The notes beneath the pieces are model-generated. The model made no database searches and had not been told where the DNA came from. It saw only the letters and a program-made list of their open reading frames with translations. DNA of 64,000 bases from Kappaphycus alvarezii (taxonomy: Eukaryota > Rhodophyta > Florideophyceae > Gigartinales > Solieriaceae): positions 124,001-188,000 of the forward strand of contig NADL03000603.1 in NCBI GenBank assembly GCA_002205965.3, given 5' to 3'. Shown piece after piece: positions 53,650 to 64,000 of this stretch (positions are counted from its first letter, which is position 1; every line of letters begins with the position of its first letter). Position numbers and translations under genes: made by a program.

Positions 53650-56360
53650 CTGCAACTGAGGTAGTGTTTTTGTACTTTAATGTTAATTATTTGCAGGCAT
53701 TGGTGGCTTTTTGAAGAGGGGGAGGCATATGCATGGATTAAGATCGAACAGGGGGAATAATCACAGAAGGTGGCGTGAAGTGAGACCAAACTCGACAGGA
53801 CTTGAAGTAGAGAAAAGGGTGATATGCTTATTGTGAGAGCTCAGAGGGCTGATAACCGGATGAATTTTGAAGTTACGCGTCTGTACGTTCATTACATCTA
53901 CCGTCGGATCGTTATTGGTAATGACGTTAAGAGTTATACGCGATGCATCGCAATCTGTTAGCGTGAACAGGTGGCAGCTGATTAGATAGCATGCTATCAA
54001 GAAAGAGAACGAGGGAGACTAAATTCATCGCGGTCTGGTTGTCAGGAGGGCAACGGCAAGCTTGACCGAATCCGGCATGACCATGTCGCGAATAAAGGTT
54101 AAACCAGCAGCAATAGGGTAATATGGAGTAGGATAAAAACTTGACGGAGATTAGGAACATAGAGCAGCATTTTATTAGCTCGACAGATCGCAAGCTCGTA
54201 GGACCCGAACTTCTAGTCCACTGGCGGAAACCAATCGACGTCTTCCATTTTGTGCACGTGATTTTGGTTTATTGATTTGTTGTGCAAATCGGTCTGATTA
54301 CAGTCCAGTACAGTATACAGTACAGTACTGTAGTTTTTTTCAAATGAAATCCATTTCTTGTCATTTGGAAAACCAGTGCAACGCTTTTGTTTCAACGTGT
54401 GAGAATTGGCAAATTCTAGCCAATACTGTACTGTACGAGCCAATTCTCACGCGTTGAAAGAAGGGGAACATCCAACCACTGACCATGTCTTTCAGATATT
54501 AAACCACCCCAAATCTTTCAAAAGCAATTCAAAGCGCACATTGAACGAAATCTTATCAGATCGGCGCACGTTTTTTTTGTTTAATGCATATGTCCCATTT
54601 TGCATTTGAACTCCCTTCAGCTAGGCCACCTCCTGTAATTGGGCGAACTCGTAATGGACCAGAGGCACGACTGTGCAAGCTTCATGAATGCGCAGCGCAG
54701 CCAGTGCATCACATGTATTCCTGCCCTTGCCAATACAAACAGGCATGGTTCGGTACCGCCAGTCCACTATGTTGTATTTTGAGCGTCCATGGCAGTCGCT
54801 ACATTTAATGGGAAGTTAAAATGCGAAGTTCACATCGAGGAGTCGGTACTACTCCCTGAGCTAGCTGAGAAGTGGAATAACAAAACCTTATTGCAGACAT
54901 TTGCAGCATGCGCCCACCTCTAAACATACTGCGAAAATGTCCCATTTTAATTGAAGCAGCCTCTGCAACAAAAAGCCTACGTAGGCAAGCACTGATAGCT
55001 TTAAATTGATTGGTCAGGATCATTTATTCCTGCAGAGAACAACAGCAGGAGTCAGAAGGTGCAATAATATAACTTTTAACCATGCGGTGGAGCATCCCTT
55101 TCTCGATCGTTACAACGCGAGTCTGAGACTCTATCCATTACAAAACTCGCAGCAAACCAAACATTATTTTTCCACATTTACCCATTATCCTGAGCATGTC
55201 TAGCATACACCGGGGGATAGCCGAACCATACTTTTCAAAAATTAAAGAACCAATTTTTTTTCCACCATTGCCAGTCGCCTGCGTCTATTGACAATAAGGC
55301 AGTGAAGTTGTTTTCTTTTTGTCAATGTTGCGAGATGTTTTCTGTAATGATATATCATTATAAACCATATTTCTAGCAGGCAATCAAGAATCATCTATTC
55401 GAAAATGATCGATCTCATGAAACAGTTCAGAATCATTCGCACTCGTGATTACCACCAATATGCTGTACATGCGTTACTATTCTCACATTTTTTGGATTCT
55501 TCCCAAACAAGGTGTATTCGCATTAAATATACTGTACAGCGCTGAGGAGGAAACTATGCCTCCAAACTTGCAAGTTTCACACGTTGGCGTACCACTAATG
55601 AAATAGAGGATATTTCTGTTCTGGCGCTTTCTGATCTCTAATGCCATTTCATTTGCTTTCATGACAGCATTTTACTCTTCACGAAGTTTCAAAATTATTG
55701 CAAAGCTAGCGAAATGAGCCAACAGGTAGCCAAACACAACTAGCAAATACGGTATTACCGAAGGAATACTTTCGTAATTTTAACACATTGACTTTCTGGT
55801 TGAGTCTTTGCTATTCTTATATTAAACGCTTGTTGCAATCACCATCAAATCAATATTTGCGTTCCCTTTTCGACAAAAGCCTTCGAAGTTTTCATGATTT
55901 TGAAATGTGGTCCTTGTGGCTTTAGTTTTCTCACACATCCGTGATCACAGGTATCCTCCAAATGGGGTGGGGCCGCTTCTCTGACAGAATGTGGAAAACA
56001 TGCGCACTATAGTGACGTCTGTCGTCTTCACGACATCCTCCTCCTCCTTGTCGGCATTAAAGTCTACTGGACTGTAGGCGACGAGCGCTCCAAGGTTCTC
56101 CGCAGTCTTGCCACTCGTGACGCATTATGTCGTAACACCACCCCAACCAGGAGATCCACCACTTCCCTACGCGCTTTTCTTTTTTCTTGCAAGGAATGCA
56201 ATCCAGTCAGATTCTTACACGCTGTCCTCTCTAAGTAGCTTGCATTCTATTCACGCCCTCTGCACACGAGTACTTGTAAATCATTGAAGATATTCCCCCT
56301 CAAAGTGCGTTCTTAGTCGAAGTAATCTTACGATGCTGCATTTGATAAAATTTATTCCTA
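53650..56360. other. Low-information stretch with one hairpin
   Basis: AT-rich, with no frame that shows a domain and no match to other repeats in the window. A cluster of CAGTA-type steps at 54299-54332 and a long hairpin at 54390-54459 are the only clear structures. Confidence 0.4.
54390..54459. repeat. 21-bp inverted repeat with 28-bp loop
   Basis: The arms TTTCAACGTGTGAGAATTGG... (54390-54410) and ...CCAATTCTCACGCGTTGAAA (54439-54459) pair with one mismatch. The loop contains TACTGTACTGTAC. Confidence 0.85.
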
Positions 56361-56613
56361 AAATTGCTCATCATGCTCAACATATTGCATTGCAAGGTTG
56401 TAACAGCGACAGGTTTCTTGCTCCAAGAATTCAGCAATTATTTGCTCGCCCAGATTGAGCCAACTGTCTCAAGAATACTGAGAAGAGTATTTCAAGTGGC
56501 TCTTACATCGCAAGGAGGGGCCAAATCCAGCGAACACACCAGTAATCAATCTAAACCCATTTACTTTCCTACCACCATCTCGAAGGAGGACGTTGCTCAT
56601 CACCGATACCGAA

Positions 56614-57422
56614 ATGGAATTTCTCAGAACTTTCATCACCATTGCCCTTCTGACGACATCCTGTCTGGCCGCTAGCATCCCTGCAGGGCAAAGATTGACA
56701 TTATCCCATGTCATGAAGAAAGCCTCGGGGTTCCGTGCGTCGAACGGCAACCGAGGAAGCTTGTCAGGATTGAGCATGAATCCCTAGCTGTTCCCGTGGT
56801 ACATCAGGCGGAGGACGTACACTTTGCCCTGAAGAGAAGCTCATCCGGGTTTTCGAGAGTGACTGGCGTCGGTGTGAGGGTGCAACGTGGCATTGCAGCA
56901 GATCTAAGCTACAGTATCACTGTTAATGCAATTACATCTGAGAGGATCTCTTCTTTAACTGAATCCCTTGTTTCAAGTCTCAACGTAACCGAGTTGGGCA
57001 TTCTCAACAGGTTATTGGCTGACTACAACAACGGTCTCTCTGTCCCCATCTTGCAGCTGCTTGGTATCAACCTCGGAGGTACCACAAGCCTAGAAAGTCA
57101 GACCAGGGCCTCTATGTTCATCGACAGATATAATCAGCTATCAGAAACTGTTGAGGAGATCCTTGAGAGCACAGAAGAAGCGACAGTGGCTGTTGTTGGT
57201 AACTTGACGGCGTTCGGCCTTTCGATGGTTCCCGTGGAAGGTTTCGTTTTTGTTCGAACCGCAAGAATGTTTTTCAATGATGGCACCTCTAGTTTGGTCA
57301 TAACATCTGATCCTAACGAGACGGAAGCAGCAACACTCTCGGCCAGATTCTTCCCTCTCAAGACAAAAACCTATACACTGGCCCTGTCGATGGTATTCCT
57401 GCCTCTCTTGTTAGGTAGATAG
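56614..57422 (+). pseudogene. Secreted or surface protein gene, one frame break
   Basis: ATG 56614 begins a typical signal peptide (charged start, hydrophobic core LRTFITIALLTTSCLAA, cleavage near residue 20-22). That frame stops at 56785-56787. The next frame is open from before 56790 to TAG/TGA at 57420-57422. It encodes about 210 residues with a Lys-Arg site (FALKRSS), two N-x-T/S glycosylation sites (NVT and NLT) and a hydrophobic C-terminal end (LALSMVFLPLLLGR), as for a GPI-anchored or membrane-anchored wall protein. A one-base lesion or a short intron near 56760-56790 joins the two. Codon pattern and position away from repeats favour a host gene. No family is recognised. Confidence 0.5.
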
Positions 57423-57429
57423 AAGAATT

Positions 57430-57850
57430 CATCCCCATATTTGTGGGACGCAACAGAATCCTTTGGATGAAACTCGTTCTACGTACAGATTAAAATCTTA
57501 ATAGCGATGTATCTGAGAATTAGGCTCAGGTAAACCTTTGATCTAATTGAAGCAAAACGTTTCTTAGCTGAAACCACGGCTACGAATTCGCAAGAGATCG
57601 GAACATAAAATTTGCAACATTGATTCTGGCTTTCAAGCAGTGAGTTGAGAATTTGTTGTTCATGTGGTCCTTGTTTATCATTTACTATCCATATTTCAAT
57701 TTAATTTAGGAAAGGGGAATGATGGCGTAATTTACGTCGTCGTCTGAAATTTCTACCGAGGGGAATCTAAACGGAGTTTGGAGAGAAGGAAAGGAGAAAA
57801 CAGAAACGAGTCTGCGCCTCCGTGATCCTATGACTACATCAGCGGGTCAA
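57430..57850. other. Downstream region without features
   Basis: AT-rich flank of the preceding gene. No open frame or repeat match was seen. Confidence 0.4.
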
Positions 57851-58270
57851 GGCAGGCGAGGAGTTATGCCGCATTAGAGAGTACAGCTTGCGCTGCGTGT
57901 CTATGCATGAGGTCAAACGCAGCATGCCTTACGGCTGGCTTCACATCAGACCTGTGAGGTAGTACCTCATGACTCGGCCTCATTTCTAGACTCTCCAATT
58001 CACAGACCTGTCCCCCCTAGTCTTCGGAAAATAGCCGCCCAGCATCCCTAATCAGTAAAGCACCCCAATTTCTACCCCCTATGCATGAGGACCATTTTGG
58101 ATCTCGAGAAGCTCTCCATTGCCCTCGTGGTCACATTTGGTGCCAGTTCCGCGACGAACGCGTATGCCTCTGGGTGCCATCCTCCCAGAAAATATATCGG
58201 GATTGGCACTAGCCTCTCGCTCCTCTCAGCAGAAAGTATTCAAGAAAGCCATGAGTGGGGAATCTTAACA
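57850..58270 (-). mobile_element. Diverged LINE C fragment
   Basis: Plus-strand GCCGCATTAGAGAGTACAGC and, further on, CTGGGTGCCATCCTCC parallel the LINE C end (36385-36540). The two matching parts are in the same order and orientation as in composite copy 2. It is too diverged to read a frame. Confidence 0.5.
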
Positions 58271-58499
58271 AAATTCCATTTGTATTTACATGATTGAATC
58301 AAAATGAACGAGAGAATTCCTATTCGTCAGTTTACCGCAGAATGATCTTCTATTTGTGGGAACATCCGCGAGCCCGAGTGGGAGGGCGAAGGGGGGAATT
58401 TTTACGGGGATGGGAACAAGCGCTCAGAGGCGCTTAGGAGTAGTACAGAATCTAATCGGAAACATGGTGGGAAAAAACGTGACGGGCTTACATGCCGTC

Positions 58500-59222
58500 T
58501 GATTGGGTTAAATCTGCGGGAGAATAGATACTCAAAAACAATTACCCCAAGAAGGAGGTGTAGTCAGCGATAAAAGTGCCACCATGATATAGTTAAACGA
58601 ACAAAAAGGAGTGGATAAGGAAGACAGTTGAGAGGGCTACAAGCTAGAAGCTCTGCGACCACCGAAGGAAAAGTTTTCTTAGGTCTGAAGTTGACTCAAA
58701 CTTCCTACTGCTCGGGACTTGACTTGAAGATGTCTGCCAGATTGCTTGATCTCCACAAGAGGAAGCAGTTTATCCGGCTTAAATAGACATTTGGCTACCA
58801 CTAAAGTATCAAACAAACATAGCAATAACCATATATAACATGCAAGGGAATCGTGTGATCCAGAGTGACTATTAGAATATATTTCCACAACGTAAATATC
58901 TAGGTGCTATACCCATGCCAGCCACCATCGGCCAGGGTTGGAAAATATTTGGTCATTGTAGAAACCTTTCAGAATCACTCTTAATATCACCTAGAACCTG
59001 TAACTGTACTGAAATATGTTTTGACAGCGTGTCCTAAAATAAAAAAATCAACCTGTGGATTGCCACACTCATCCAAATTAAAAATATCCTGCAAATTCAG
59101 AAACTGTAAAAATAACTTGCAAAAATTAAATAAATAACTAAAATATATCTTGCAGATTCCGATACTGTATCCAAATTTGGACCTCTTCTAGATTTTTTCG
59201 TGTACTACTTTTGCGCAAATCA
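58500..59222 (-). repeat. Family A solo LTR with target duplication CCGTC
   Basis: It is 723 bp, TGATTGGGTTAAATC to TTGCGCAAATCA, with perfect CCGTC at 58495-58499 and 59223-59227. It has one extra unit of the U3 AATAT/CTGTA repeat and is clearly older than the copy at 43876. Confidence 0.92.
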
Positions 59223-59239
59223 CCGTCCAGGCAAACGGT

Positions 59240-59640
59240 CAGGCAGGTAGCAAAATGGTGAAACTCTTGATGTAGAGCGGTATTACAGATACTGAAGGTG
59301 TGGGTGGCAAGGTGGCAAAAGAACTGAAAGCCCTCAGGCCCGAGGACATCTTAGATTTCGATGTCTATCGGAACAAGCAAGATATCATAGGAACAGCGAG
59401 ATTACCTGCAGTGCAAATGTTTGGAATATTCGGTGAGGGCTGCTGCGAGGGCTTCAGACATGGCGCCCTGGTGGACTCGGTTCTGGACGAGGGGGTGGGC
59501 GACAGTAACATCCAAGGCTATATCGCTGTGATTGAGACCGTTTGCACCTGGAATGCAAACGTCAGAAAGAAGCGCCAAAGGCGATGAAGCAGAGATGAAA
59601 TTGGGTGGGAGAGGGTGGTTTAGTATTGCGGCAATGCTGA
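59240..59640 (-). mobile_element. LINE B, copy 3 (decayed)
   Basis: The minus strand reads IALDVTVAHP, IDIEI-stop-DVLGPEGFQFF and LHQEFHHF, aligning with the DVTVAHP, GDDGKAFFRRL and HQELRDF parts of 52860-53200. The solo LTR at 58500 inserted at its 3' side. Confidence 0.65.
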
Positions 59641-59699
59641 CTTCATTGTAGAAGCAGCGTAATTCATCGCGAAAGACATTGTGGCGGTGGTTCAGACTA

Positions 59700-62290
59700 A
59701 ATTATTACTTGAAAGTAGGAGCATGCTTACTGCAGGAATCTAGAAGCGAGGTAAACTCATTTTTGGAGGCATTTCGTATCTGAGAGATCAATGTGGTCTG
59801 CACCCTTAATTCAGATGGTATCGTTCCTATTTCCGTCCGAGCCATCCATATTATTTTCATTCGTTCAGCCTGGTTTGGGAGCTGGATATTGATCCCGAGA
59901 AATAATGGCATAGTCAGGAAGGCAATTAGAGACGAAACTAATCCTTCGTGGTTCATTGTATCATACATTGCCTTGATACTGATCTCTAAAGTGAAAGCAG
60001 GCTCACCTGGTGGCTTTGAATATCTTATCCTCTTTTAGATCGGCGCAGAGAACCATGATATCGTTCCCGTGGCCCAATAGTGTTCTGACTCTGAACCCCT
60101 GATGACATGGTATTTAACCGCTTTCCTTCATAAGTTCTTTCAATGCCTTCGATTTGAACTTACCTCCTTGGTCAACGCGCATCCGATCAGGGTAACCTGG
60201 GAATACTGTTTACCAGCACTCAAGAACTGCGTTCCATACTGTCTGTGTTGACAGAACGTGCGTTAACATTGCATTCGAGAAGTGCGCTTTTTTGTCGACT
60301 GCATGCACTAAAGGTAAACTATCAAGATTTACTACATTTAAGGATATCTCCTGGTTGAAACTATGCCATTTGGTATATTCACCGGGAACTATCGCGGCCT
60401 CTGCTCAAGCGCTGATACGTTTAAGAGGACTCGCTGATCTCCTCAACTAATTTAAAAATCTCTTGCGTTTTCTGCTCTGGTTGGGCTCCCAAGATCAGAT
60501 TAAGTAATTTCCTTACCGCCGGATGGAATAAGTGAAGGTGAAGAGGGTTCAGATAATTACTTGTCAACAGTATTCTAATAAAGTACATTCGACGTACTGG
60601 TGTCCTCTTTTTCATACAGTTGGGATTTCCAGTTTGCTGATTTCGACACCAGTACGTTGTCCAGGTTCTCGACAATTAGTTTAGAGGAGTGAAGATCTCT
60701 AATGTGACCAGTAACATTATGTTTGCTTCGAACACGATTTTCTTAATGAATATGACGACACCTTACGGGGTCGGTATCCTTATCGTTATTTTAGCAGTAC
60801 TCCTGAAAATGCCATCCTCAAATTTTGAAGCGTTTGTTCTGCGGTCGTCATCAATATTAATCCTACAGATCTACAGTAAGCATTTGCTTGGGCTTTACTA
60901 ATGAAGGGTTTTTGAGCCCCGGTATCGAGGCACATCCTGTGAAATCTCTATGCGCGACTCCTTATTTTGATCCCGTTTGTGGTGACATTTACTGTCTCAT
61001 ACACGTTTGGTTCTGAGCAAAAGTTGTCCAGTATTATCTTATCACCTTTCATCCTTCGAGTAAAGGGCGCAAGACAACTCCATTTTCGCTCATTGATTCC
61101 AAATATTTTAAAGTTTCCGATTGTTAGGAGTGTTTCGGCTTATTTAAGTACTTCTATCCAAAAGCCTTAAGTATAATCGATGGGGAGGGATCCGGTTATC
61201 CAGGACGGGATATTCGTGAAAAATTGCTCAAAAATTGTTTCGTACTGGTCATATATATCAGCATTTGACATGTGCCAGTCAAAGTCTATTGAGTTACTAA
61301 AGCTATCCATGGTACCGCAAAAGAAATATTTAGTGGAATTCGACTCATAGCTTTCCGATCATTATCATCCGTACGACTTTTTCCATATAAGTTTCTCTTA
61401 CGCGACGAAAAGCTCAAAGGGAACCAGTTTCAAGCATATTCAGATCCCTCGATAATCTCTTTTCGTAAAAATTTTCCTTAAGAATAGTACTTCGGGAGAG
61501 AACCTCGGAGTAATCAGAGACGTCCCGGGAAGCCCACAACCCCAGCAGCGACTTTTAATAGTTTCTACTGATTCCTTTGTAGGGATCCTATCGCAGTTCG
61601 ACCTTTGCTTGCATAGCGTCGTTGACCAGGCCATGAGTTTCACCTCTGGCTCCGACGGACATTGTTGGGATATTGAAAAAAGCGTCCTTTTCTTTTATAG
61701 AGACCCTGAGAAACTCTTCCCAGCAGTAATGGATCAATCTCATTTGCCGAGGAAAAACAAAGTTTTCTATGATTCTCCATTTGTCCCAATTCCTCTCCTC
61801 TTCGAACTAAACGGAGGCGATCAGCTTGTTATAGAAGGCTTGATAAGAGATATTACCTATCTTTACCGACTGCGGACATCCTTACGTCAGGAGTGTCCGA
61901 TAACAGCCAATCTAACATTCTCCACTTTATTCTTCTCATATCTCGCGTGTTCTGTGGCCTGAGGTGTAAGTTTCGATTTCTCTTCATAAACTTCTCAAAA
62001 CCTTCACTTATACTGCATTCCGGAGTAATGAATAGCTGAAATATCAGGATTCGAAGGTAATTTGTTATGCAGTTCTCTTAGGATGCAGAGATATACCCTT
62101 CGTGTACAACTTTGATGGCCTGCCGGAAGTCTTGGAAGTTGCTCTCCATAAAAACGTTTTGCATTGCCTGAAAGGAGATATTTCAGGTATTTAAGGCGTT
62201 TTGCTGGCGTCAAAGAATCATAATAACAATCATCAACGTGCTCTGAGAGATAGACATTACAACATTCACCTAGCACCCTGAGAATTTATT
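59700..62290 (-). mobile_element. Heavily decayed copia-like retroelement
   Basis: Minus-strand traces appear in the right order. A Gag-like stretch AKRLKYLKYLLSGNAKRFYG lies at about 62090-62190. A zinc-knuckle remnant RCWGCGLPG is at about 61530. The protease MCLDTGA is at about 60935. An LHLHLFHPAVRKLLNLI pre-integrase block is at about 60500-60550. Integrase follows with LVHAVDKKAHFSNAML and MRVDQGGKF (60160-60330). Multiple stops and frame changes run throughout. No LTRs were found. Confidence 0.6.
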
Positions 62291-62590
62291 GCTTCCTTCT
62301 CTAAATCTCTAGATATGTAATACGATATCTTGTCTTCAGGTAGGTGACTTCAGCCCGTGGAAGTTCTATGTGACGCCTTTTAATACGATATAAATCTTGT
62401 AAGGCGCTGATTGAATAGAGATAAATTGGATTAAATGCATCTTAAGGTAGTCGGCAGCATCTAAAGGCAGTCAGGAGGTTACCAATGAAATATAAAGTCA
62501 CTGCAACTGTTTCAGGAGTTTTAAAAGCTTTTTTGATTCACTTTGTCGGAAAAAGTACCAAAACATGCGTACTAGTATTGTATTAGAGAG

Positions 62591-62770
62591 CATGGGCGGA
62601 CCACAGGGTACCATAGGTAGACATTACCTCAGAAATTGGGTCTTTGAGGTCATGGACGGAGCACAGAGTAGCCTGAGTAGATATTCCGCAGAAATGGAGT
62701 CTTTCAGGGCAGGGACGGAGCTCAGAGTAGCCTAAGTAGATATTCCGCAGAAATGAGATTTTTGAGGGCA
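62591..62770. repeat. Minisatellite, three units of about 60 bp
   Basis: Units start at 62591, 62651 and 62710, sharing GACGGA, CACAG and then AGATATTCCGCAGAAAT. Units 2 and 3 are closest. The function is unknown. Confidence 0.8.
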
Positions 62771-62779
62771 GCAACGTTG

Positions 62780-64000
62780 AGAGTGATAGCTCCCTCACAG
62801 CCACAAACACGCTCCGAAAATCCGTGTCAGACGTCGTTAAAGTGGTCAATACCTTGATCGGACGAACTTTCGGTCTCTTTATGAAATAAGTCAACTTTAG
62901 TCCTGTTTTGTGAATTTTCTTTCTTTGTGTCCGTTCGTTTTTGTTTTATTTTTTATTGAGTGCCTGGCTTTTAATTCTTGTACGTTCTGGCTTCAAACCT
63001 TTACACGTGTGGTTTTCGGCTTAAAATCTTTTTCCAAGGGAGTCCTTTCAAGCGCATTGTACTGTACTATGGGATTGTTTTTAATTTTTCAACTGTTTTT
63101 GGCAAAGGATTTCAAAAAATCCTTTACTAAATGGGCCTTCCGCTAAAATTTCATTGAAAGTGAGTGTGGCTCTCAAAGCTCCCGGAGCAAATCTTACGGT
63201 GGGGTGGATCTTTTCTGATAGCACGGTGATTTAAGTGCTAACGGCAAACGCGGTAGTCAACAAACGTTTTATGGCTTTTGCAGGTCATGTTGCTTAGCTT
63301 ACAGTATTTTCTCGCCTTATGCCCTAGCGATGAAGCCTTCATAGTAGATCCGGCCTGGTAAGCAAGGCTGCGATCTGCTTACGGCGCTCCGAAATCGGAA
63401 TAAATCCCTCTTTAACGTTTTTAAATTGCTTGAATCTGTTTGGTGGCGCAGTGGCAGTCGTAGCATACGAGGCATCTCCTGACTGGCGTCCGAGACTTGA
63501 TTCAAATTATGTGTTTTGTGTCTAGGGTTTCATTTTTTCAGTATCTCTTCCCTTATTTGCTGACACTGAATGGTTGCTGCTGAAAACAGACAGTTCTGAT
63601 TGGTCCAAGATCTCATACGTGTCAAAATATGGTCGGAAGAGGGGCTCCTACGGGCTCTTTTTGGTAGATTTGGATTGGTCTCAACTTCTGTCTGGCTGGT
63701 TAGATTAGGTACACTTGGCAGCTGAAGAGGGATAGAAGAGTTCAAGAAGCGGGATGGGAGCGTGTCGATCACCTTGGCTCAGTTGCTGCTGTTGAAGGCT
63801 CGCAACCAGTAGCGGAGAGAGTTACGGGACTCCTAAACGATAACTACCTAGACAGGTATGAATATACGGCTTAATGGTGCTGGGCCTAGCGCAGTGTGGG
63901 ACAGTGAAGCGTTTTCTGGTTTATGTTCGGGCACTACCAATGTTTAAAGAATACAAAAGGTAGTGGTATGGTTATTACTTGGAGAATTGTACGTAGTTTT
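62780..64000. other. Window end without recognisable gene
   Basis: T-rich (62890-63130) followed by mixed sequence. No frame with a domain pattern was found. Confidence 0.4.
63444..63509 (+). promoter_or_regulatory. Possible tRNA-derived pol III promoter (SINE head or tRNA relic)
   Basis: TGGCGCAGTGG (63444-63454) fits an A box and GATTCAAATTA (63499-63509) is a weak B box, 45 bp apart. A T-run follows near 63530. A tRNA cloverleaf could not be closed convincingly. Confidence 0.25.

Noticed and set aside
54299-54332. CAGTA-rich tract as a regulatory array
   Set aside because: Short and irregular. TACAGTA steps are frequent throughout the window, so it is treated as background composition.
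1-64000. CRISPR array, rRNA genes or bacterial operons
   Set aside because: No regularly spaced identical repeats with unique spacers, no rRNA-like blocks, and all coding signals are eukaryotic mobile elements or isolated genes.

Overview
The window looks like a repeat-rich, gene-poor stretch of a fungal genome. The evidence is spliceosomal-looking short introns, a fungal-type bZIP-like open frame, Ty3/gypsy and Ty1/copia LTR retrotransposons, non-LTR (LINE) tails and a PIF/Harbinger DNA transposon with a second SANT-like ORF. A basidiomycete is possible, but the species cannot be fixed from sequence alone. No bacterial-style operons, rRNA or CRISPR arrays are visible.

Layout. 1-23465 is a nest of three Ty3/gypsy elements. 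An old minus-strand element (element 3; 15849-23465 plus 7352-8331, continuing left of the window) was hit by two young copies of one family (family A). Copy 1 lies on the plus strand (1-7351, 5' LTR cut by the window edge). Copy 2 lies on the minus strand (8332-15848) with a perfect 5-bp target duplication ATATG. The two copies stand tail to tail, making a near-palindrome of about 15.8 kb with a 980-bp spacer. Both carry gag, protease, RT, RNase H and integrase, plus an unusual extension after integrase built from two related modules of unknown function. 23466-28640 is an old minus-strand copia split by a plus-strand copia (23939-28385) with 232-bp LTRs and a primer site matching the anticodon arm of initiator tRNA-Met.

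28770-53640 is a layered set of LINE fragments (families here called B, C, E and K), many of them 5'-truncated with 9-12 bp target duplications. They are interrupted by family A solo LTRs, by two copies of a 1.5-kb LTR-like element (element M) that carries an acidic-protein reading frame, and by a Harbinger transposon lodged inside a solo LTR (47475-50163). Islands that look like host genes are a bZIP-like gene (33305-34480, minus), a possible multi-exon gene (41206-42230, minus) and a secreted or surface protein gene (56614-57422, plus). All of these have frame breaks or uncertain exons. The right end (57850-62290) holds more LINE fragments, another solo LTR and a heavily decayed copia-like element. 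Little is recognisable in 53650-56360 and 62780-64000.

The mobile elements interact as inserts and targets, so their order of arrival can be read from target duplications. Single-base indels, often in homopolymers, break almost every long frame, including those of the youngest elements. Some breaks may therefore be assembly errors rather than true mutations. The two observations most likely to be new are the ORF-bearing LTR-like element M and the duplicated post-integrase module of family A.
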